The notes under the pieces were generated by a model that was given only the letters and a program-made list of their open reading frames with translations, was not told the DNA's origin and ran no database searches. 64,000 nucleotides of DNA from Chimonanthus salicifolius (taxonomy: Eukaryota > Streptophyta > Magnoliopsida > Laurales > Calycanthaceae): contig CM023540.1 in the NCBI GenBank assembly GCA_013350335.1, positions 2,108,001 through 2,172,000 of the forward strand, in the 5' to 3' direction. Positions 35,306-45,342 of this stretch are shown in pieces. Within the stretch, counting starts at the first letter, position 1, and every line of letters begins with the position of its first letter. The position numbers and the translations under genes were made by a program.

Positions 35306-35460
35306 TCAAATCTTCTTTTTCATCATCAAATCTTTTGCTTTTGCAGAGTTCATGCAGAATAATTCAGCCAACCAAGATTCATTTTCCTTTTCTTTTCCTT
35401 TGTCCTTAGCTGAAGAATACCAGAACTTTCCACCACGAAGGTATTCAGTAACAGATCTGT
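35306..35460 (-). pseudogene. Viral ORF2 3' fragment, second end of EPRV copy 3
   Basis: The last 50 or so codons of ORF2 (RSVTEYLRGGKFWYSSAKDK and the end KDLMMKKKI) run into the 9-bp repeat array at about 35460, after GATCTGTCA. It duplicates the ORF2 tail at 21695-21955, so copy 3 is terminally redundant. Confidence 0.85.
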
Positions 35461-36191
35461 CACAAAGTAGACAAAGTGGACGAACAGGACAAAGTTGACA
35501 AATTGAACGAGTTGGAAAAAGTGGACAAATTTGTCAAAGTGGACGAACTATACAAATTGAACAAAGTGGACAATCTGGATGAACATAACAAAGTGGACAA
35601 ACTAAACCAATTGGAAAAAGTGGACAAATTTGCCAAAGTGGATAAACTGGAAAAACTAGACAAACTGGACCAACTGAACAAAGTGGACAAACTGGAAAAA
35701 CTTGTCAAACAGGACGAACAGGACAAAGTGAAAAAAATGTACGAATTGGACAAAGTGGACAAATTGAACGAATTGGAAAAAGTGGACAAATTTGTCAAAT
35801 TGGATAAAGTGGATGAATTGTACAAAGTGGACAAACTAGAAAAACTAGTCAAATTCGACGAACAGGACAAATTGGACCAACTGAACAAAGTGGACAAACT
35901 GGACAAACTAGACCAACTGGAGAAAGTTGACAAACTAGAACGAATTGGAAAAAGTGGACAAATTTTTCAAACTTGACAAAGTGGACGAACTAGACAAAGT
36001 GGACAAACTGGAAAAACTAGTCAAGTTCGACGAACAGGACAAACTGGACCAACTGAACAAAGTGGACAAACTGGACTTGACAAACTGGACAAACTAGACC
36101 AACTGGACAAAATTAACAAACTAGATAAAGTGAACAAAGTGGACAAAGTGGACAAACTAAACAAAGTGGACGAAGAGGACAAAGACAAAAC
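35461..36191 (+). repeat. Minisatellite of 9-bp units (GACAAAGTG/GACAAACTG type)
   Basis: About 80 units of nine bases, mostly GACAAAGTG, GACAAACTG, GACGAACTA or GAAAAACTA, fill the interval between two viral fragments. A higher-order pattern exists: a block AAATTGAACGA-TTGGAAAAAGTGG recurs 261 bp (29 units) later (35500 and 35761). On the plus strand one frame is open for 166 codons (35476-35976) and reads as Lys-Val-Asp / Lys-Leu-Asp triplets with occasional Glu and Phe. The minus strand is open as Ser/Leu-rich. A one-base shift near 35940 ends the plus frame. There is no start context, domain or homologue I can recognise, so I call it a repeat rather than a gene. Confidence 0.9.
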
Positions 36192-36269
36192 AAAGGCATA
36201 TTGTAAGTCTAGAAAATCTCACAAAGCAATTTGAAGATGAATATTGCTCTGAATTACCCTCTGCATTCT
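36192..36269 (+). pseudogene. EPRV copy 4, RT N-terminal fragment left of the retrotransposon
   Basis: It opens with 21 bases (36192-36212) identical to 49238-49258, then continues with the segment that encodes LTKQFEDEYCSELPSAF just upstream of the RT core. ATTCT at 36265-36269 is the left target duplication of the retrotransposon; viral sequence resumes at 49224. Confidence 0.88.
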
Positions 36270-36432
36270 TGTAATAGCCCAGATTTTTAAATCAATACAT
36301 ATATTGGCTATTATTTATTTTAATGGTTGAAATTTAGAATTTTGACGGAATGAATGGTAAATGGATCAAAATTTGGACAATGGCCCAAGTATGGTCCAAT
36401 GGACCAAGGATTGGATTAATTTCACTTAAATG

Positions 36433-36503
36433 GGTCAATGATGGTTAATTGGGTCAAGGATGGTCAATTGGGTCAAATACCCATTTGGGACCCAATGGGT
36501 CAA
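36433..36503 (-). promoter_or_regulatory. Cluster of five W-box cores in LTR U3
   Basis: GGTCAA (TTGACC on the minus strand, the WRKY W-box) occurs at 36433, 36452, 36462, 36471 and 36498, five times in 71 bp. The 3' LTR and the second element have the same cluster (from about 45504 and 62039). The U3 position is where LTR enhancers usually lie; function is inferred. Confidence 0.45.
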
Positions 36504-36711
36504 GATGGTTTGAGTATTAGGGTAAATGGGTAGGAGGTGAATTTAATTGGGCCATGGGCCAATGGTGATCCAATTAGATGGAATGGATTGAAGTGGTTAA
36601 GAATCACCTAAGTTAAATTGAAAATTACCCAAGTGTTATGGTTTAGTGGGGCCCACCTCCACCTCATCAAGTGAGGTGGCGTGTGGACCATGACTTAGGT
36701 GGGACCGACCA

Positions 36712-36736
36712 CCATGGTTGACTTGGTCAACCATGG
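36712..36736. promoter_or_regulatory. Inverted W-box palindrome, 25 bp
   Basis: Perfect 11-bp arms CCATGGTTGAC / GTCAACCATGG with a TTG spacer. A copy with one mismatch lies at 36904-36928. Confidence 0.5.
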
Positions 36737-38022
36737 GTTTTCAAAGGTAAATTAAGGATGATCAAGGTAAATTGAGTTGAATTAATTAATGTAAATTACC
36801 TAAGTTAATCTTGATTAAACCAAGGTAGCATGATCAAGTGGGGCCCACCTCCACCTCATCAAGTGGGGTGGCGGGTTGGCTAAGGAATTGGTGGGGCCGG
36901 CCACCATGGTTGACTTGGTCAACCATAGGTGGATTCATGGAGAAATTAAAGGGAAAGAAATGGAATTAAATTAAGTAATCAAATGACCTAAGTTAAGAAT
37001 CAAATTAATTAAGTAAATGGGGTGAGTCAACTAGGAAATGGGTGAGTCAAATGGGTGATTTCCATCTCATTTGACCCACCCAAACCACCCAAACTTAGAC
37101 CACCAAAACCGTTGGCCATGGAAGAGTGGTATGGCTATGACAAGATCCATGAAATGGGGGCTAACTTGGGCATGCATTGGCCCATGGTGGGTTGGTGGTT
37201 CCATCCCATCCCCAACCACCACCACTAAGGGACAATGGACCTTAGATTAAGGGCATGCAAGGCCATGCACCCATTAGCTTGGTCAAGGGGCTCATGGGGA
37301 AGACTCCACCTTAATGAGGGTGGAGTCTAACCCAAGCAACCCAAGTTGAGATGGGAAAAGACTAAGGTTTCATCTCATTTCCATCTCTCCATCTCTCACT
37401 CCCTCTCCTAGCCGTCCTCTCCTCTCTTCCAAAGACCAAAAGAAGAGAAAGAAACTTAGAAGAAAAGAGAAGAACCTAGGCTTGGCCGATCACACCTTCA
37501 AGATCCAAGACTTGAGATATTTTCCCATTCTCTCCTCCTCTCCCTCTCTCAAACCTACTCCATCTTGGCCGAACCAGCCCTAGGAGATTTTATTGGATCA
37601 AGCTCACCCATTGGCCGAACATCAAGGAGAAAGAAGGAAGGAGAAGGGCTAAGGATCAAGAGGAGCAAGAGGAAACCGGAGGAGCCGCAGGATAGGTAAG
37701 TTGCACTCAACAAGATGTTATTTTTTTAGGAATTAAAGGAAGTCATGAAGGTCCATTTTCTTGGGTTGAAAAGTGGCCAAAACATTATGGGCCATGGATT
37801 TAAAATCCATCCAAGAAAGGGATAGGACATGAACAATCCGTAATGGGTAAGGTAGGCTTTAAAGAATGAAACAAATAAGGACATTATGTATGTATATGGA
37901 TTATGCATGCATGCATGGCAAAGATGGGTAAAAGACCACGGAATGGCCGAACCCTAACTGTTATGGAGATATGGAAAGGACCCCATGCATGATTAAAAAA
38001 AGGTGTATGGTCTAAGATTTAT

Positions 38023-38996
38023 GGTTTGGCCTTTGCATGGCCAAACCCTAGGTCTCTATGTATGTGGATCAAAAGGACAAAAGAAGTGGATTGGATGAGG
38101 TTCGGTCATGGTATATGGCCGAACCCCATCAAGTGAATCTAACCATTGGATGTGGATTTTTAAGGAAGATGATGAACCATAGGGTTCGGCCATGATGTAT
38201 GGCCGAACCCCATGGAGGTGTACTAGTAATTTTAATGGGTGAAAAGATGGAAAATGATGAAGAATGTTGATGGTTTTAAATGGATTTTAAGTGTTGTAAA
38301 CAATGTTTTAAATCGATGGAAAAAGTTTTGGTGGATTTAAATATTTTGGAACCATAGAAAAGATGGAAAATGATGAGGGAAGGTTGGTGATTACAATGGA
38401 CTCAAAATGTACCTAATGATGTTCAAAAATGGTGATTTAAATGTATGATGGACTCCCCTCATGGACGGACCTTGTTGTGGATCTAGCAGTTGTGAAAAAT
38501 CTAAGGAAAGAGGAGGAAAATAACATCTTGGGTTCGGCCATGGTGTATGCAGAACCCCATGACCCATTTGTGAGCCATTTTATGGGCTAAGTTAAGGTCT
38601 ATGCATGTGTTTAAATGAATGGGAATTAGGTTAAGTAAATGGCTGATTTTAATGATTTTATGTCATGGTTAATAAATCAATCATGGATCCATATTTATGG
38701 ATCAGTTATGGACCTAAGGATGTAAAAATAAATGAGTGATTAACCATGGGAAGCAGGATGGTAAAAATGTAAATATTGCCAAAACGAAAGACCATGGGTT
38801 CGGGGCCATGGTGTATGGCCGAACCCCATGGGGGATGTTTGTGGACTTAAGGGCTTTAAATAATGATCTTATTTGCTAGATAAATGAAGCATAGGGTTGT
38901 TGGTTTTTAGACTCATGTAAATAAAATAATCTATGGATTAAAAAGGGGACCCAAAAACCTAGTTAGTGAGGTTCGGCCATGGTGTATGGCTGAACC
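38023..38996. repeat. Dispersed hairpins (6 copies) in the 5' LTR
   Basis: Copies at 38023-38047, 38099-38125, 38177-38215, 38530-38557, 38796-38826 and 38970-38996. The first reads GGTTTGGCC / GGCCAAACC, both arms changed relative to GGTTCGGCC / GGCCGAACC, so pairing is kept. The copy at 38530 has lost part of its right arm and the one at 38796 has two extra G in the left arm. The 3' LTR of the same element has further hairpins that are deleted here. Confidence 0.92.
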
Positions 38997-40131
38997 CCAC
39001 CAAGGTATGAGTAATGGACTTAGGCATGGTTGAAACATGGGTTTAATTGGTTGATGTGTAATAAGGTATCGGGATCTCGCAAGCGGTGCGCGATCGGTGA
39101 CCGAATTCGTGGACGGAAATGCAAGGGAACACTAGTTGGTATTTGGTAGGATTCCTAGCTTATTGTAAGCCATGGATTATGTGTTTATGGATGTTTTCCT
39201 TGATTTATTTTGGTAATCAAATGACATGTTTTAAGATGGGTTTTAATGCTATGATTTGTATTTTATATGGCATATTGCATTTACATCTCATGCATGGCAT
39301 GGGAGGGATGAAATGAAACCGGAGTCCATGCTCCGTCGGGGCGACCGATAAACACACATGGGGATACCTTGATGTGCTTCATCCATCAAGGGGGGTACTA
39401 TGAGATTGTAATACCTTGATGAGGGTTTTCCATCAAGGGGGACATTATGTATGATTAAAGAGGGACATTGTATAATGATGATGTACATGATGGGTGGGAC
39501 TCATGACATATGACACCATAGCATAGCATTGACTGCATAGTTTTGCTATACTATTATCTATATGTTTTGTTATCACTAATCCATGTGTTGGCCCTACTCG
39601 GAGTACCTACTGGGCGCGTTGTCTAACGCCCTACTTCCACCTTAGATGATGACGCAGGAAATGGAGGAAATGAAGGACGCAACCGGAGCCAAGCGTAGGA
39701 GCCTGCAGGAGCGAGCTAGTTTATTTACTTAAGCTTATTTTGGAAATGTAATTTGAGTAACTTAGCTCGTTAGACTGTAATAATTTAGACTATTGCTATG
39801 GTTTGGACTTTATTTGGACATTATAATTTTGAGGTATTATTAGTAATTAAGTGATGTAACTTCCTTGCTATCTAAAATTGGTAGGATAGATTCTATTATC
39901 ACTCCGCTTTAAGTTAATATTTCGCAAGCTTACCTTCTACGTGTGAACCGTTCTCGTGGACTTAGTTCCACGTACACGTAGGGTTGGCCAGTTAAGGGCT
40001 GGGCTTTGGAAGCTCGGACTTAACTTGCGTCGTGACGCCCCGCGCCTTTTGTCACTCTTTATTTCAAAAAAAAATTTTACTCTGATTTTCCGCTAAGTTA
40101 AAGCTTAGTGAAAAGGGGCGGGCGTTACAGT

Positions 40132-40143
40132 TGGTATCAGAGC
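40132..40143 (+). promoter_or_regulatory. Primer binding site (tRNA-iMet)
   Basis: TGGTATCAGAGC, complementary to the 3' end of plant initiator tRNA-Met, starts two bases after the end of the 5' LTR, the standard position for Ty3/gypsy elements. Confidence 0.93.
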
Positions 40144-40379
40144 GAAATCGGAAGAATGAATCTTTTGAAGTTAGATTAAGACGGTTTCACGTCTCACTGA
40201 CGGATAAGAATCCCAACTGACCGACTCTTTGGAGTCCGCTGTACGGGGGCCAAATTAATTTACTTCGTTAGACTCAGACTAAAGCATTCAATCTGAGAGC
40301 AACATTTGATGAAATGGAATGATAGCAAGCAGGACAATCACTCTAAGTTTGATTTATCAAATGTAGCAAGATAGGGCTT

Positions 40380-40775
40380 ATTTCCCCCAAAAATGAGAAA
40401 CAATATTTGATACGTAGGAAAAATTTCCCCATTTTCCTCAAAACAAAGTATGCTTATTTGGTAATTTTTCCCCAAATTGAAATGGAACATTGATACTTAG
40501 GAAGTTTTCCTCCAAAACAAAGTGTGCTTATTTGGCAATTTTTCCCCAAATTGAAAAGGAACATTGATACTTAGGAAGTTTTCCCCCAAAACAAAGTGTG
40601 CTTATTTGGCAATTTTTCCCCAAATTGAAAAAGAACATTGATACTTAGGAAGTTTTCCCCCAAAACAAAGTATGCTTATTTGGCAATTTTTCCCCAAAAT
40701 GAAAAAGAACATTTGATGCTTAGGAGGCTTTCCCCCAAAACTAAGTATGTTTATTTGGTAAATTTCCCCAAGATA
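40380..40775 (+). repeat. Leader tandem repeat, about 74 bp, five units
   Basis: Units of the form AAAACAAAGTGTGCTTATTT, then GGCAATTTTTCCCCAAATTG, then an AACATTGATACTTAGGAAG segment and TTTTCCCCC recur with 73-76 bp spacing (40441, 40515, 40588, 40662, 40738). They occupy the untranslated leader between primer site and gag. The second element has the same array at 57060-57345 with one unit fewer. Confidence 0.9.
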
Positions 40776-40833
40776 TGAAAACGCCAATTATATGAAGGAA
40801 CTAAGTCAATAAATGTTTTCGATGACTTAGGAA

Positions 40834-41900
40834 ATGCTTCCAAAGAGAAGGACTCGCCAAAACCCACGGGTGGAGGAAGAGGTGCAACCACCTCATCAGG
40901 ATGAAGGGGTACAGCCGCCACATCAGGAGGAAGGGAGAAACAGAGCGAACATCCCCATAGTGCCTCCCGAGTTGTAAGACTTAGTTCAAGCGGCGGTCGC
41001 TTCTGCTCTCCAACAGCACTTGAGCCGAAATACGACCACCAGTGACTCAAACGACCGGAGGATGGTCAAGGATTTTCAGCAGCAACACCCCCGTTACTTC
41101 AAGGGGAAAGAGGGGCTTACAGGAGCAGAAAACTGGTTGAGGAAAGTTACTCAGATCTTGTCCCTGCTAAAGATCTCGAGTCATGAGGACAAGATCTTGC
41201 TGGCTTCCTCACAACTGATAGACGATGCCGGCAAATGGTGGGAGGTAGTAGAGTGACATCGGGCGCTCATTCTTGAAGGGAGAGGACTGCTATGACATGG
41301 GAGCAATTCTCAGCCATGTTTTTAGACCACTACTTCCCCGAGGAGGAGAAAGAGCGCCATATCCAGGCGTTTATATCTCTAGTACAAGGCAACATGACAG
41401 TGGCAGAGTACTACCAGGAGTACCTTCGTTTGTCATGCTATGCCCTATTTATGGTGGACACGGAGTATCGGAGGGCCCGTAAATTTGAGTGGGCCCTTCG
41501 GCTGAGCATTAGAGCCAGGGTGACCATCTTCAAAGCACTTACACTGGCAGAGGTGGTCAGTAGGGCCACTATAGTGGAGCAGGAGATGGCCGAGATAGTG
41601 CAGTTTGACAACCGCCGAGGTCAGAGTGGAAGGGGTACATTTCAACGCAACAAGAAGTTCCGCCCGAACTTTAGCAGACCTTCACCTTCCACTGGGTCCA
41701 CAGGGGGCTTTCGCCCCAATCAGCCCTCCCCATCAGCATCAGTCACTCAGGTTCCCCGGGGTGGGAACACATGCTGCTAGTGTGGCCAACAGGGCCACTT
41801 CAATAAGGAATGTCTGCAGAGTAGCAGACCCTCTTATTCCAGGGGTTCCTTCCGCCGTCCAGCTAGACCAGCTCAGTCACAAGGAACATGGCCTACAACT
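40834..41900 (+). pseudogene. gag: gag of the complete retrotransposon, broken
   Basis: The likely start is the ATG at 40834, giving MLPKRRTRQNPRV, typical of chromovirus Gag N-termini. A stop interrupts at codon 48 (40975-40977), shared with the second element. Then follow the retrotransposon gag core (DFQQQHPRYFKGKEGLTGAE, EQFSAMFLDHYFPEEEKERH) and a basic Arg/Ser/Pro region (RGTFQRNKKFRPNFSRPSPS) leading to a CCHC knuckle. A stop near 41255 with a frame change, and TAG inside the knuckle (CC-stop-CGQQGH), show it is inactive. Gag forms the particle and the knuckle binds element RNA. Confidence 0.9.
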
Positions 41901-41929
41901 AGGCGGGATGGACGCCTAACCCCACGGGA

Positions 41930-44900
41930 TCTGGACGGCTCTATACCTTGGCTCCTCCAGCAACAGTGGATCACTCCGTGATTCAAGGTATGGCCGTAGT
42001 TGGTAGTTCCTATGCTTTTGCGTTATTTGATTCTAGAGCTTCCCATTCATTTGTATCTGCTGCATTCATATCTGCTACGGGTACATTAGTACAGAAACTG
42101 TCCACATCACTCACTATTGTATCCCCCGTCGGAGACACATCTTTGGGACTTATATGCACCGCTGTGAACACTGAACTCGCTGGATTCCGATTCGAGTTCA
42201 ACTATTTGGTACTCGACATTACTGAGTACGATGTTATTTTTGGCATGGACTGGTTGGCTAGCTTTTAGGCCAATATTGATTGCCATCTTTGTAGGGTGAT
42301 ATTTTGGTCACCCGAGGGAAAGCGGTATGTGGTGCATGTTGACAGACAAGGCATCCCTAGGAGGCTGCAAGAAGAGTTGAACCACCTTGCCTTGAACAGC
42401 ATCAGATTAGACAAGGCACCAGTGGCTGAACTTCCGGTGGTAGTGACAGACTACGTGGAGGTATTCCCAACAGAGCTCCCTGGTTTGCCACCCAAGAGGG
42501 AGATAGACTTTGAGATCAAGTTATATCCGGGCACTGCTCCAGTATCATTGCCACATTACAAGATGGCACCAGCTGAGATGTCCGAGTTGAAGAAGCAGAT
42601 TGATGATCTACTCAGATTGGGGTTCATCCGGAACAGCACATCATCATGGGGAGCTCCAGTGTTATTTGTGAAAAAGAAGGACGGTACCCTTCGGATGTGT
42701 GTAGACTATAGAAAGTTGAACCAGCTGACCGTCAAGAGCAAGTACACTTTGCCCAGGATCGACGATTTATTTGATCAACTTAGGGGTTCCACTCACTTCT
42801 CTTAGATTGATCTGTTGTCCGGTTACCATCAAATCCGAGTTAAAGAGGAGGACATAGAGAAGACAGCTTTCAGGACACGGTATGGTCTATATGAGTATGT
42901 GGTCATGCCATTTGGACTTACAAATGCACCGGCTGTGTTAATGGATCTGATGAACCGGATCTTCTGTCCTTACTTGGATCAGTTTGTGATTGTATTCATT
43001 GATGATATTCTGGTCTATTCCAAAAGTCAGGAGGAACATGCTGAGCACCTGCGGATAGTCTTGGACACCTTGAGGAAGAACCAGTTGTATGCCAAAGCTA
43101 GCAAGTGTGAGTTCTGGCTCTCCGAGGTCAACTTCTTGGGGCATATTATATCAGCAGAAGGTATAACCGTAGACCTGGCTAAGGTGGTGGTAGTGAGAGA
43201 GTGGAAAGCACCGACGAATGTGACCGAGATCCGCAGTTTTCTGGGATTGGCGAGTTACTATCGGAAATTCATCATGGACTTCTCCAAGATTGCATCTCCA
43301 CTTACCCGACTAACTCAGAAAGGAATCAAGTTTGAGTGGTCAGATCTGTGCAACCGGAGATTTGAGGAGCTAAAGGAGAGGCTTACAACCGCTCCTATTC
43401 TGAGCTTGCCGGAAAGGGGCAAGGGCTATGAGGTGTACTGTGATGCTTCAGGAGAGGGAATTGGGTGTTCTCTCACTCAAAGTCAGGTATAGTGGCTTAT
43501 GGTTCAAGACAGTTGAAGATTCATGAACGCCACTATCCCACACATGATCTGGAGCTCCCCACAGTAGTCTTCGCTCTCAAAAGCTGGAGACACTACCTTT
43601 ATGGCGCAGATCACAAAAGCCTGAAATATCTGTTTGATCAGAAAGAGCTCAATATGAGACAGCGCAGATGGATGGAATATCTGCAAGATTATGAGTTCGC
43701 GCTTCGGTATCATCCGGGCAAGGCGAACAAGGTGGCGGATGCCCTCAGCCGCATGTCACATGCGACAGTAGCCAGTTTGATCCGGACGGAATGGGATATG
43801 CTGAACACCATCCTAGAGTTCAACTTGTATATCAAGAACCATGGGAGTATGTACAATCTGATCATACGGGCCAACATGGTCCAAGATTGAACAGGAGCAA
43901 TGGACAAAACCAGAGGTGGAGGAGATTTGGGCCAAGTTGTCTACTGGTGAGGTTGTACCGGAATGGGAACTACGACCAGGACAGGGTCTTGTGTTCCGAG
44001 GCAAGACATATGTGCCTAAGAGCTGCGGAAGAGAGTTATTGATTAAGGCACACCACACCAAGCTCTCTATTCATCCGGGCAGCACCAAGATGTATCATGA
44101 TCTTAAGAGGCACTATTGGTGGCATGGACTCAAGAGAGATGTGGCAGAGTTTGTTGCTCACTGCCTAACTTGTCAGCGGCTTAAGGCGGAACATCAGAAG
44201 CCAACAGGTTTACTCAAACCCTTACCAGTGCCGGAGTGAAAATGGGAGCACATCTCCATGGATTTTGTGACAGGGTTGCCAAGGTCATCAAAGGGCAACG
44301 ATGCGATATGGGTCGTGGTGGACCGATTGACCAAGTCTGCGCATTTCCTTCCCGTCAAATGACAAATTCGTCTGAGACCTTGGGTCGACGGTACATCTGG
44401 GATATCATCAGACTACATGGCATTCCCCGGACTTTTGTGTCCGACAGAGAAGGCCGATTCACTAGCAGAGTATGGCAGAGCATGCAGACGGCTATGGGGA
44501 CCGACGTATTGACTAGCACAGCATTCCACCCACAGACTGATGGACAGTCGGAGAAGATACAGACGTTGGAGGATATGTTGAAAGCATGTATGCTAGACTT
44601 CAAGGGTGGATGGGAGGATCACTTACCACTGGTGGAGTTCTCGTACAACAACAGTTGCCAGGCAAGACTTCAGATGGCTCCATTTGAGGCCTTGTATGGT
44701 AGGCCATGCAGATCACCAGTGTGCTGGACAGAGGCCGGTGAGCCTGCACTGATTGGACCCGAGTTGGTTGAGAATCAAGTTGATACGGCAGCACCTACTT
44801 ACTGCGCAGAGTCGCCAGAAGAGCTACGCCGACAAGAGGAGAAGGTTCCTCGAGTTTGAGGTGGGAGACTTGGTGTTCTCCAAAGTCTCACTACGGAAGG

Positions 44901-45280
44901 GACACATGAGGTTTGGGAAAAAGGGGAAGCTATAGCGTAGATTTGTGGGGCCGTTTCCAATCCTGAAGAGGGTGGGGGAGGTAGCTTATCAGTTGGTGCT
45001 TCCTCCACAGTTATCATCTTTACATGATGTGTTCCATGTGTCCATGTTGAGGAAGTACAACAACGATCCTTCACATGTGTTGAACGGGCAAGACGTCGAT
45101 GTGAAAAGCGACATGACTTATGTGGAGAAGCCCGTTAGAGTGATCGGGAAAGAACAAAGGGTGCTACGGAACCGCGCCATTCAGTTCGTCAAGGTGGTAT
45201 GAGAACGACATGGCAATGAGGAAGCCACCTGGGAACTTGAGTCAGAAATGAGAGCCGCTCATCCGGAGCTTTTTGTATGA
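41930..45280 (+). pseudogene. pol: pol of the complete retrotransposon (AP-RT-RH-INT-chromodomain), broken
   Basis: Protease: [12 protein letters not shown] near 42025 (the usual DSG is DSR). [22 protein letters not shown] near 42670, a TAG in [15 protein letters not shown] (42804), [12 protein letters not shown] and the catalytic FIDD box near 43000. RNase [11 protein letters not shown] near 43440, with a 20-nt deletion near 43605. Integrase: zinc-binding HPGSTKMYHDLKRHYWWHG with CLTCQR, a TGA near 44237, then core residues MDF, VSDREGRF and QSEKIQT, so the DDE triad is readable. Chromodomain: VLRNRAIQFVKVV, a TGA in place of Trp (45200), then EEATWELESEM, ending at 45280. Other frameshifts lie near 42270, 43485 and 43880. 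Chromodomains direct chromovirus integration to heterochromatin. Confidence 0.93.
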
Positions 45281-45342
45281 GTTGTTTGGAACCCTACTTC
45301 GCTCGAATTTTCGGGACGAAAATTTCAAAAAGAGGTTTATAT

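Larger units (their letters stand above)
36270..40129 (+). repeat. 5' LTR of the complete retrotransposon
   Basis: 3860 bp. From the left: a cluster of five GGTCAA motifs (36433-36503); the inverted W-box palindrome at 36712-36736 and a near copy at 36904-36928; a pyrimidine-rich CCATCTCTCCATCTCTC tract near 37380; a hairpin zone (38023-38996); CGGAGTCCATGCTCCG-type unit near 39320; the conserved CTACTGGGCGCGTT block near 39608; and a poly-A tract shortly before the end. The promoter cannot be fixed from sequence alone. It lacks two hairpins that the other LTRs have. Confidence 0.95.

Noticed and set aside
35476..35976. 166-codon frame in the 9-bp array as a real gene
   Set aside because: The frame follows from a 9-bp period, the opposite strand is open too, there is no promoter or start context, and a one-base shift ends it. 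Kept as a repeat and as a finding.
40132..40143. Shared primer site as evidence that virus and retrotransposon recombined
   Set aside because: Both groups independently use initiator tRNA-Met as primer, so identical 12-mers are expected.
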